Below are positions 24,905 to 33,447 of a stretch of 64,000 nt of DNA, piece by piece (the first letter of the stretch is position 1; each line of letters begins with the position of its first letter). Position numbers and translations under genes: made by a program. Source of the DNA: CAVVYA01 sp963752345 (lineage in GTDB: Bacteria; Pseudomonadota; Alphaproteobacteria; SMXQ01); contig CAVVYA010000006.1 in NCBI GenBank assembly GCA_963752345.1, forward strand, positions 124,001 to 188,000, given 5' to 3'. The notes under the pieces were generated by a model. That model had not been told where the DNA came from. It searched no databases and saw nothing but the letters and a program-made list of their open reading frames with translations.

Positions 24905-25895
24905 ATGCGCAAACTTGCTCTGACCGTGTGCGCCCTCGCTGGGCTCACGCTCGCCACCGCGGCCCAAGCTCAGACCTACAATTACACGCTCGCCGGCGCC
25001 AGCCCGGGCGGCTTGTGGTCGAACATCGGCATCGGCATGGATCAGGTCATGAAGGCGGCCTATCCCGGCTCGACCGTCACCTATCAGACCACCGGCGGCG
25101 GCATCGCCAACGCGCAGCTGCTGGAGCAGAAGAAGGTGCAACTCGGCGTCGTGCACAACGTCGAACTGCAGATGGCGCTCGACGGCGCCGACCCGTTCAA
25201 GCAGCCGGCGAAGGATCTGCGGCCGATCGCCTATCTCTACAACTGGTCGCCGTTCCAACTGCTGCTGACCAAGGACTTCGCCGATAGGCACGGCATCAAG
25301 ACGTTCGAGGACATCGTCACCAAGAAGGCGCCGGTGCGCGTCGTGCTCAATCGCCGCGGCAACATCGCCTATGACCTCGCCGTGCGCATGTTCGCCGCAG
25401 CCGGCGCCAGCCTCGACGACATCAAGGCGTGGGGCGGCAACGTGGTGCTCGCCGGCTCGGAAGAGCAGGGCGACCTGGTAAAGGACCGCCGCGTCGATTT
25501 CCTGTTCAACAGCCTGTTCGTCGGCCAGCGCTCGCTCGTCGAAGTCGGCCAGGCCCTGCCCGTGGTGATGCTGCCGGTGTCGAAGGCGGTGATCGACAAG
25601 GTGGCCAAGGAAACCGGCGCCGATCCTTATGTGATCAAGGCCAATTCCTATCCGTGGCAGCCGCAGGACGTGCCGACCATTTCGCTCGGTGCCTTCGTCG
25701 TGGCGAACGCGGCGATGCCCGAGGCGGAAGCCAAGGCCGTCACCAAGGCGCTGATCGAGAAGGTCGACGCCATGCGGGCCGTTCATCCCTCGATGAAGGC
25801 ACTGACGCCGCAACTCATGCCGAGCCTGACGAACAAGTTCACCTATCACCCCGGGCGCGCTCGCGGCCTACAAGGAAGCCGGATTGTTGAAGTAA
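24905..25895 (+). CDS. TAXI-family TRAP transporter solute-binding protein
   Basis: About 329 residues. A signal peptide (MRKLALTVCALAGLTLATAAQAQ) directs it to the periplasm. TAXI features follow: TLAGASPGGLWSNIGIGM, QTTGGGIANAQLLEQKKVQLGVV, and a C-terminal HPSMKALTPQLMPSL. One extra C near 25850 shifts the last ~13 residues; the corrected tail is GALAAYKEAGLLK with TAA at 25893-25895. It delivers its ligand to the membrane component encoded next, probably the substrate of this catabolic cluster. Confidence 0.9.
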
Positions 25896-25921
25896 GGCCG
25901 CGCTCCGGGGGAACGCGGCGG

Positions 25922-27759
25922 ATGTCGCTCGCGACTACGCTGTTCAGCACCGGCATCCAGCGCGACCTCAAGGGTCCGCTGGGTGCCGTTGCGAATCTGC
26001 ATCGCGGTCGGCGGTCACCTGCGCGGTGATCTACGCCACCGTGATCGCGACCCCCGACCTGTTCGGGTTCACGGCGATCTTCCTCTCGGCGATGCTGGCG
26101 CTGTGCTTTCTGACCATCACGCCGACGGAAAAAGAGACTGACACGGTCACCCGATCGACCTGGTGCTGGCGCTTCTAGCATCGCGGTCGGCGTCTATTTC
26201 GCCGTCACGATGAAGACGCTCGTCGAGCGCATCGCGCTGTTCGACGAACTGACCACCCTCGACGTCACGTTCGGCAGTATTCTTCTGCTGCTGGTGTTGA
26301 GATCTGCCGCCGCGCCACCGGGCTCGGGCTGACCATCCTGGTGCTGATCATCTTCGCCTACAACCTGTGGGGCCATGTGCTGCCGGGCGAGATCGGGCAC
26401 GGCTATATCCCCTATGAGCATTTCCTCGACCTGATCGCCTTCACCACGGACGGCATCTTCGGCGCGCCGCTGCGCGTGGCGGCGACCTACGCCTTCCTGT
26501 TCGTGCTGTTCGGCACGATCCTGAACAAGGTCGGCGGCGGCGAGTTCTTTTTCAATTTCGCCTCGGCCGCGGCCGGCAGCGCCAAGGGCGGTCCGGCCAA
26601 GATCGCCGTGATCTCCTCAGGCCTCTACGGCACGATCTCGGGCAATCCGGTCGCCGACGTGGTGACCACCGGCTCGATCACCATCCCGGTCATGAAGCGC
26701 CTGGGCTATCCGGCGGCGCTCGCCGGCGGTATCGAGATGGCCGCTTCGGTCGGCGGCAGCCTGGCCCCGCCGGTGATGGGCTCGGCCGCCTTCATCATGG
26801 CGGAATATACCGGCATTCCCTATGGCGACATCGCCATCGCGGCCACCATTCCGGCGCTGCTCTATTATCTCGGTGTCTACGCCCAGGTGCATTTCTACGC
26901 CGAGAAATACAATCTGCGCGGCCTCGATCCGGACACCTTGCCGCGGTTGCGCGACACGCTGATGCAGGGTTGGCCCTTCATCATCCCGCTCGCCGTGCTC
27001 ATCGTGTTCATCGTCATGGGTTTCTCGGCCAACTTGACCGCCATGGGCGCCGCCCTCGCCGTGTTCGTGGTGGCGCTGTTCAGCAAGCGCACCCGGATCG
27101 GCATCATCGCGCTCTATGAGGTGTTCGCGGAGACGGCGATGCGCATGGTGCCGGTGGCCGGGGCCTGCGCTGCCGCCGGGCTGATCGTCGGCGCGCTGAC
27201 CATGACCGGCCTGTCGGTGAAGTTCGTCGATCTGATCCGCATCCTGACCGGCGACAGCCTGTTCCTCACGCTGATGATCACGGCGCTGCTCACCTTGCTG
27301 CTCGGCCTCGGCCTGCCGACCTCGAGCTCGTATATTCTCGCCGCCGTGCTGATCGCGCCGGTGCTGACCAAGCTCGGCCTGTCGGTCATGGCGGCGCATA
27401 TGTTCATTCTCTACTACGCGGTGCTCTCGGCGGTGACGCCGCCGGTCGCGGTTGCCGCTTATGCCGCCTCGGCCATCGCCCAGGCCAATCCACTGGCGAT
27501 ATCCGTGCTCGCCTGCCGCATGTCGGTCGTCGCCTTCATCGTGCCGTTCTCGTTCGCCTACGGCGAAGAGCTGCTACTGCGAGGCGACTGGTACATGATC
27601 ATGTTGGCCACCCTGTCGGCCGGCATCGGAACGGTCCTTCTGGCGCTTGCCATGGAAGGCTTCTGGAAGCGCCAGTACAGCCGGCCGGTGCGCGCGCTGA
27701 TCGCGCTGGTCGGACTGGTCTTCCTGGCACCGGCGTTGTTCTGGTCGATATTCTTCTGA
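25922..27759 (+). CDS. fused TRAP transporter permease (4TM/12TM), multiply frameshifted
   Basis: The intact part from about 26320 onward is a DctM-type permease: GTILNKVGGGEFFFNFA, SGNPVADVVTTGSITIPVMKR, and GLGLPTSSSYILAAV, with some 12 helices. The upstream ~400 bp encode the small-permease helices (for example CAVIYATVIATPDLFGFTAI and FGSILLLLV) but in several frames, with breaks near 26005, 26155-26175 and 26300. The start at ATG 25922 follows the TAXI protein by 26 bp. It imports an organic acid using an ion gradient. Confidence 0.82.
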
Positions 27760-27945
27760 TCCTTCCGCTCGGGTTCTGATCCTCCTGCCGCGTCGCGAGA
27801 TCGTCGCGCACGCTCATGCGCGCGGCCGCCCGACGCATGCTCGCGGCCTTTTGGGTTGCATTGACGCGCCGCAGACCATATTGACGGAAGGAGACTTCTC
27901 CACAGCACCTCGCTGCCGCGACGACAACAGGGAGCCCGCCACCGG

Positions 27946-29718
27946 ATGCCCCATCATACGCCGCTCATCGCGACGATCGTCGTCGGCCTGGTGCTGGCCT
28001 TCATTCTCGGCGCCATCGCCAACCGGCTGCGCATTTCGCCGCTTGTCGGCTACCTGCTGGCCGGCGTGCTGGTCGGGCCGAAGACGCCGGGCTTCGTCGC
28101 CGATCAGGCGCTGGCACTCGAGCTCGCCGAGATCGGCGTGATCCTGCTGATGTTCGGCGTCGGGCTGCACTTCTCGCTCAAGGATTTGCTCTCGGTCAAA
28201 AAGATCGCGATCCCCGGCGCGGTGGCGCAGATCGCCATCGCCACCCTGTTGGGCATGGGATTGGCATGGGCGCTCGGCTGGTCATGGGGGGCCGGATTCG
28301 TGTTCGGCCTGGCGCTCTCGGTCGCCAGCACCGTCGTGCTGCTGCGCGCCTTGCAGGAACGCCACCTGCTCGAAACCCGGCGCGGCCGCATCGCGGTCGG
28401 CTGGCTCATCGTCGAGGATCTCGCCATGGTGCTGGCCCTCGTGCTGCTGCCCGCCATGGCCGAATTCCTGCGCGATGGCTCGGCTTCGGCGGGCGCCGGG
28501 CCGACACCGCTGATCGACGTGCTTGCCGTCATCGGCCTGACCATCGGCAAGGTCATCGCTTTCGTCGTCGTGATGCTGCTCGTCGGTCGACGGGTCATTC
28601 CGTGGCTCCTGCACTACATCGCCCATACCGGCTCGCGCGAGCTGTTCCGCCTGGCGGTACTCGCGGTGGCACTGGGCGTCGCGTTCGGCGCGGCGCAACT
28701 GTTCGGCGTGTCCTTCGCGCTCGGCGCGTTCTTCGCCGGCATGGTGATGAGCGAATCCGAGCTCAGCCAGCAGGCGGCGGAGGAAACCCTGCCGCTACGC
28801 GACGCCTTCGCCGTGCTGTTTTTCGTCTCGGTCGGCATGCTGTTCGATCCGATGATGCTGGTGCAGGATTTCTGGCCGCTGATGGCGACCCTGTTCATCA
28901 TCCTGATCGGCAAATCGACGGCGGCGCTCGCCATCGTGCTGGCCTTCCGCTATCCGCTGCGCACCGGGCTGACGATCGCGGCGAGCCTGGCGCAGATCGG
29001 CGAATTCTCCTTCATCCTCGCCAGCCTCGGCGTCGGACTCGAGATCCTGCCGGAGCGGGCGCGCGACCTCATCCTGGCCGGCGCCATCCTGTCGATCCTG
29101 CTCAACCCGCTGTGCTTCGCCGCCATCGACGTGGTCGTGCCGTGGCTCGAACGCCGGCGCGGCATCGTGCCGGAGGCGGCCAGTACCGACCGCGCGGCCA
29201 GCGAAGAGGGTGGTGCGGCCGAGCCCTTGCCGCGCACCGCGCTCAGCGACCACGCGGTGCTGGTCGGCCATGGCCGTGTCGGTGGCGTGATCAGCGCCGC
29301 CTTGCTCGAACGGGCCCAGCCATTCGTCGTGATCGAGGAGAATCCCGAGGCCATCGTGTCTCTGCGCCAGCGCGGCGTCGCGGTGATCCCCGGGCCCGCC
29401 GCGCCGGCCGCGCTGCTCGAAGCCGCCAACATCGAAGGCGCGCGCTGGCTGTTCCTCGCCATTCCCAACGCCTTCGAGGCCGGCCAGTATGTGCAGAAAG
29501 CGCGCATGGCGAGCGCTGCGGTCAAGATCATCGCGCGCGCCCATACCGACGCCGAGGTCGAGCATCTGCAATCGCTCGGCGCCGACGTCACCATCATGGC
29601 GGAGCGCGAAACCGCGCGCGCGATGGTTGTTTCCGCCTTCGTGGCCAGGTCGGCCGGGACGGGCGAGGAGCCGGAGGAAAATCCGCCGACGGCGGGCGCC
29701 AGCCCGATCGTGGTCTAG
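27946..29718 (+). CDS. CPA2-family monovalent cation:proton antiporter with RCK domain
   Basis: 590 residues: about 12-13 membrane helices (PHHTPLIATIVVGL through NPLCFAAIDVV), then a cytoplasmic TrkA-N/RCK nucleotide-binding domain starting around residue 430 with VLVGHGRVGGVISAALLE. The layout is that of KefB/YbaL-type antiporters, which exchange K+ or Na+ for H+ under nucleotide control. It stands alone between the TRAP genes and ctaA, and convergent with the latter. Confidence 0.9.
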   Translation: MPHHTPLIATIVVGLVLAFILGAIANRLRISPLVGYLLAGVLVGPKTPGFVADQALALELAEIGVILLMFGVGLHFSLKDLLSVKKIAIPGAVAQIAIATLLGMGLAWALGWSWGAGFVFGLALSVASTVVLLRALQERHLLETRRGRIAVGWLIVEDLAMVLALVLLPAMAEFLRDGSASAGAGPTPLIDVLAVIGLTIGKVIAFVVVMLLVGRRVIPWLLHYIAHTGSRELFRLAVLAVALGVAFGAAQLFGVSFALGAFFAGMVMSESELSQQAAEETLPLRDAFAVLFFVSVGMLFDPMMLVQDFWPLMATLFIILIGKSTAALAIVLAFRYPLRTGLTIAASLAQIGEFSFILASLGVGLEILPERARDLILAGAILSILLNPLCFAAIDVVVPWLERRRGIVPEAASTDRAASEEGGAAEPLPRTALSDHAVLVGHGRVGGVISAALLERAQPFVVIEENPEAIVSLRQRGVAVIPGPAAPAALLEAANIEGARWLFLAIPNAFEAGQYVQKARMASAAVKIIARAHTDAEVEHLQSLGADVTIMAERETARAMVVSAFVARSAGTGEEPEENPPTAGASPIVV

Positions 29719-29730
29719 CCCAATCCCGGT

Positions 29731-30816
29731 TTAGATCGTCGCCAAGCCGCGCGGCCGCCGCAGGACGTGCATGGCGACGAGCGCGAGGGTGAACAGCGCG
29801 ACGGCACCGGCCTGGTGCAGGGCGCCGAGCCACACCGGCACCACCAGCAGCAGGGTGGCGATGCCGAGCGCCGGCTGCAGCACCGCCATGGCGAGCAGCC
29901 CGTTGATGCTGCGCCGCGCGGCGCGCGGCAGTGCGGCCTGCTGGGCGCGGAGGCAGAAGGCGATGATCAGCAGCGCGGTCGTCACCGCGAGCCAGCGATG
30001 GTTGAACTGCACCGCCGGGACATTCTCGAACAGATTGTGCCACCAGGGCGACAGCAGGCCGTAGCCGGCCGGCACGAAGCGCCCGTCCATCAGCGGAAAG
30101 CTGTTGTAGGTCAGGCCGGCGTCGAGTCCGGCGACGAACGCACCCGACAGGATCGTCACGATGATCAGCGCGCTGACGCTGTGCAGATGGCGCCGCAACC
30201 GGGTATCGGCGGGGCTTTTCGGCAGCCAGCCGTCCGCCGGGCGCAGCCGGTCGAGCGCCAGCCACAGCAGCCAGCCATAGAGCGCGACTGCGAGCATCAG
30301 ATGGGCGGCGAGCCGGTAGGGGCTGACCCGCGGATCGTTGACCAGCCCGCTTTCGACCATGATCCAGCCGAGCCCGCCTTGGGCGCCGCCGAGCAGGAAC
30401 AGGACGGGGATTTGCCAGCGCAATGAGCCACGGAGCGCGCCCTTGACCAGGAAGACGACGGCGGGCAGGGCGAAGGCCAGACCGATCAGGCGGCCCCACA
30501 GGCGGTGGATATATTCGAGCCAGAAGATGCCTTTGAACTCTTCCAGGCTCATGCCGAAATTGACTTGTCGGTATTCGGGCGACTGCTGATATTTGGCGAA
30601 CAGGACCTGCCATTGCGCCTCGTTCAGCGGCGGAATGGCGCCCACGAGAGGCTGCCATTCGACAATGGAGAGGCCCAACTCGGTCAGCCGGGTCACTCCG
30701 CCGATCAGGATCATGGCAAAGACCATGGCGGCGCAGGCGAGCAGCCACCAGCCGACGGCGCGCTCCAGGGTCCGAGGAACGGGCTGCGCGACGGCCTGGG
30801 CTTGGGTGGTGGTCAT
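29731..30816 (-). CDS. ctaA: haem A synthase (COX15/CtaA family)
   Basis: A 361-residue, eight-helix membrane protein. Signatures are GGVTRLTELGLSIVEWQP, FWLEYIHRLWGRLIGLAF with the haem-ligand His, LVNDPRVSPYRLAAHLMLA, and FNHRWLA. It hydroxylates the C8 methyl of haem O to make haem A for cytochrome oxidase. The ATG at 30816 (MTTTQAQ) is chosen over the longer frame because alignment to the family begins there. It is divergent from the siroheme reductase gene. Confidence 0.93.
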   Translation of the reverse strand: MTTTQAQAVAQPVPRTLERAVGWWLLACAAMVFAMILIGGVTRLTELGLSIVEWQPLVGAIPPLNEAQWQVLFAKYQQSPEYRQVNFGMSLEEFKGIFWLEYIHRLWGRLIGLAFALPAVVFLVKGALRGSLRWQIPVLFLLGGAQGGLGWIMVESGLVNDPRVSPYRLAAHLMLAVALYGWLLWLALDRLRPADGWLPKSPADTRLRRHLHSVSALIIVTILSGAFVAGLDAGLTYNSFPLMDGRFVPAGYGLLSPWWHNLFENVPAVQFNHRWLAVTTALLIIAFCLRAQQAALPRAARRSINGLLAMAVLQPALGIATLLLVVPVWLGALHQAGAVALFTLALVAMHVLRRPRGLATI

Positions 30817-30943
30817 CGATACTCCGGGATGGTAGAACGGGGGCGAATCCCGGCAGATATGCGCCGTCGAACCAATCAACGCAAGGGAACGCACCAAAAC
30901 TACATATTATTTTTGTGCTTTGTTCTATTTCACAGTTGATTTG

Positions 30944-30971
30944 TTGACAAATTGCTCCGGCGGGCCATAAT
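30944..30971 (+). promoter_or_regulatory. sigma70-type promoter of the siroheme reductase gene
   Basis: Perfect -35 TTGACA at 30944-30949, 16-bp spacer, -10 CATAAT at 30966-30971, 42 bp before the ATG at 31014. Confidence 0.7.
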
Positions 30972-31013
30972 ACCCATTGTTTCTGCCGCCTGTTTGCGGC
31001 TTTGGAGATTGTA

Positions 31014-33215
31014 ATGTCCGAGACTTTTGATCTCGCCGGACGCATCCGCCGTCCGGCTGCCGGCGTTTCCAACAATGGCGCCGCGGGTGCGGTGGCCGGT
31101 GTCGCCGCGGCCGAGCCGCTGTCGAGCCTGGCCGATGCCGAGGAATTCCGGGCCGCCTATGGCAAGCTGAAATCGGGCGAATGGGATGCCGGCAAGTGGC
31201 AGGCCTTCCGCCTGCGCTTCGGCCTCTACGGCCAGTTGCAGCCCAATGTCCATATGCTGCGCATCAAAATTCCCGGTGGCCTGCTGCCCTTCGATTGGGC
31301 GCATACCGTGGCCGAGGCCAATCGCCGCTGGGCCGGCGCCAAGATCCACGTCTCGACCCGTCAGGACCTGCAGATCTATTTCATCAAGCCGGACGACGCG
31401 CCGGACGTGATGGAGTTTCTCTACAGCCGCGGCATGACCTCGCGCGAGGCCTGCGGCAATACACTGCGCAACATGACCTCATGCCATCTCGCCGGCTTCT
31501 GCCCGCGCGAGCACGTCGACGCCGGCAAGGTCGCCGACCGCTTGGCGTTGAGCTGGATCCGCCATCCGCTGGTCCAGCATATGCCGCGCAAGTTCAAGGT
31601 CACGGTGTCGGGCTGCGAGACCGATTGCGCCTCGTCGCACATCCATGACCTCGGCCTGGTCGCCACCAAGCGCGACGGCAAGCCGGGCTTCATCGCCTAT
31701 GCCGGCGGCGGCACCGGCGGCATCGCCGTGCCGGCCTCCAAGGTGTCCGACTTCGTCGAGGAGCACGATCTGCCGGCGGTGGTCGAGGCCCTGGTGCGCC
31801 TGCATCAGCGCTATTCCAACCGGCGCAACCGCAACCAGGCGCGCATCAAGTTCGTCAACAAGCGGTTCGGCGCCGAGAAATTCCGCATGCTGTTCGAGGA
31901 AGAGTTCGCGCGTACCCGCACCATGCCGCAGCGTCCGTGGCAGGCGCTGGACTGGCGCCAGGCGGAGGACGCGCCGGAGCCGGTATCGCCGGGCGGCGTC
32001 GTCGCCCAGCATGACGGCAAGTTCGCCGTGGTGGTGAAAGCCGAACTCGGCCTGTTCTCCTCCGACGAGCTCGATCAACTGGCGAGCGTCGCGGAGCTGC
32101 GCGGCGCCGTCGGCTTGCGCACCACGCGCGACCAGAACCTGGTGATCGTCGGCTTGGCGCAGAACGCGGTGGCCGAGGTGGTCGCCCAGGTACGCGCCAT
32201 GGGCTTCATGGTCGAAAATTCGCCGGGCGACGTGCCGAACGTGGTCGCCTGCCCGGGCACCACGACCTGCGGCATCGGCATCACCGCGTCGCAGACCTTC
32301 GGCAACGAGGTCCAGGAGCTGGCGCACAATTACGCCGCCAAGCCCAACCTCAGCATCAAGATCTCGGGCTGCCAGAACGGCTGCGGCTTGCACCACGTCG
32401 CCGATTTCGGCTTCCGCGGCATGGGCAAGAAGATCGGCAAGCGCAACGCGCCGCACTATCAGATCTATGTCGGCGGCCACGAGCGCATCAACGGCCACAT
32501 CGGGCTGTCCGGTCCGATCGTGCCGGCGCGCCTGGCGAACAAGGCGCTCAGCCTGCTGCTCGACAGCTATGCCAGCCAGAAGACCGCCGGCGAGACCGTG
32601 CGCGAATGGGCTCTGCGCATCGGCAAGGACGGGCTCAAGGCCGCCGTGTCGCCCGTCGAGAAGGAGGTCGATCCGGCCAACGAAGGCCTGTTCTTCGACT
32701 TCGGCGAGGACTGGGAGTTCTCACCGCCCGCCGGCCGCACCTCGGAATGCGCCGCCGGTTTCGCCGACGACGACCTGCAGAAGGACCTGGCGGACGATTC
32801 GCTGATCAACGCCGACCGCGCGCTGGCCGTCGGGCAGGTCGCCCGGGTGCGGGAAATCGCCGACGAAGGCTTCCGCTACGCCGCCCAGCGCCTGCGCATC
32901 CGCGCCGCGATGCCGGGCACCGACGCCGACAGCGAGGATTCGGTGATCAGCACCGTGCGCGCCGCCTTTGGCGGCGACGCCGATGTGATCGACGCTCTCG
33001 ACCGCTTCCTGACCGCGCGCAACCAGTCGCGCGCCGACGGCAGCGTCGATGCGCTGCGCGAGGCCCTGGCGCTGTGGATCGACACGGTCGAGGAGCTCAT
33101 CGCCAAGCCGCAGGCGGCGCCCGCCTTCGGCATGGGCGCAGGGCTGTCCGATTCGCTCGGCGATGCCGGGGGCTCGGTGCTCGACATGATCAAAGGCTCC
33201 GGCCTGAAAGGATGA
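31014..33215 (+). CDS. siroheme nitrite/sulfite reductase with two complete Fe-S/siroheme cysteine sets
   Basis: A 733-residue protein with the two ferredoxin-like/NIR_SIR repeats of assimilatory nitrite and sulfite reductases. Both halves carry the full ligand pattern: C157-x5-C163 with C201-x3-C205, and C413-x5-C419 with C453-x3-C457. In CysI/NirA-type enzymes only the second half does. A ~190-residue C-terminal extension (from about residue 545) has no motif I recognise. It would reduce sulfite or nitrite by six electrons. The flavoprotein at 33448 is the likely electron donor, though a terminator separates them. Confidence 0.88.
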   Translation: MSETFDLAGRIRRPAAGVSNNGAAGAVAGVAAAEPLSSLADAEEFRAAYGKLKSGEWDAGKWQAFRLRFGLYGQLQPNVHMLRIKIPGGLLPFDWAHTVAEANRRWAGAKIHVSTRQDLQIYFIKPDDAPDVMEFLYSRGMTSREACGNTLRNMTSCHLAGFCPREHVDAGKVADRLALSWIRHPLVQHMPRKFKVTVSGCETDCASSHIHDLGLVATKRDGKPGFIAYAGGGTGGIAVPASKVSDFVEEHDLPAVVEALVRLHQRYSNRRNRNQARIKFVNKRFGAEKFRMLFEEEFARTRTMPQRPWQALDWRQAEDAPEPVSPGGVVAQHDGKFAVVVKAELGLFSSDELDQLASVAELRGAVGLRTTRDQNLVIVGLAQNAVAEVVAQVRAMGFMVENSPGDVPNVVACPGTTTCGIGITASQTFGNEVQELAHNYAAKPNLSIKISGCQNGCGLHHVADFGFRGMGKKIGKRNAPHYQIYVGGHERINGHIGLSGPIVPARLANKALSLLLDSYASQKTAGETVREWALRIGKDGLKAAVSPVEKEVDPANEGLFFDFGEDWEFSPPAGRTSECAAGFADDDLQKDLADDSLINADRALAVGQVARVREIADEGFRYAAQRLRIRAAMPGTDADSEDSVISTVRAAFGGDADVIDALDRFLTARNQSRADGSVDALREALALWIDTVEELIAKPQAAPAFGMGAGLSDSLGDAGGSVLDMIKGSGLKG

Positions 33216-33328
33216 CCACGGAGGCGGGAGCGGCCGCCGCTCATCCGCTGGCCATGGACCCGCCTCTGGGGTTATCTATGCGGCTGGCTGCGGTGGGTCA
33301 GGCTTCCTATATGAAGGACGACAATTGA
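33212..33328 (+). CDS. possible 38-residue protein overlapping the reductase stop
   Basis: An ATG overlaps the reductase stop as ATGA and opens 38 codons ending at TGA 33326-33328, just before a terminator. The product (MTTEAGAAAAHPL through SYMKDDN) has no recognisable motif. Coupling geometry is suggestive but composition is not decisive; it may be chance. Confidence 0.25.
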   Translation: MTTEAGAAAAHPLAMDPPLGLSMRLAAVGQASYMKDDN

Positions 33329-33331
33329 TGA

Positions 33332-33373
33332 CGCCGCGCGCGCCGGTCCGATGACCGGGCCGCGGCGCTTTTT
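33332..33373 (+). terminator. terminator between the siroheme reductase and the flavoprotein
   Basis: CCGGTC / GACCGG inner stem and CGCCGCG / CGCGGCG outer stem separated by a small internal loop, followed by CTTTTT. It implies separate or attenuated transcription of the downstream gene. Confidence 0.65.
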
Positions 33374-33447
33374 CACCGCCGCCGGCAGGGGTTTACGCCG
33401 GTGGGCGCGTTGACGCCAAAGGGCGCGTTCACGAACCGAAAGATGCG

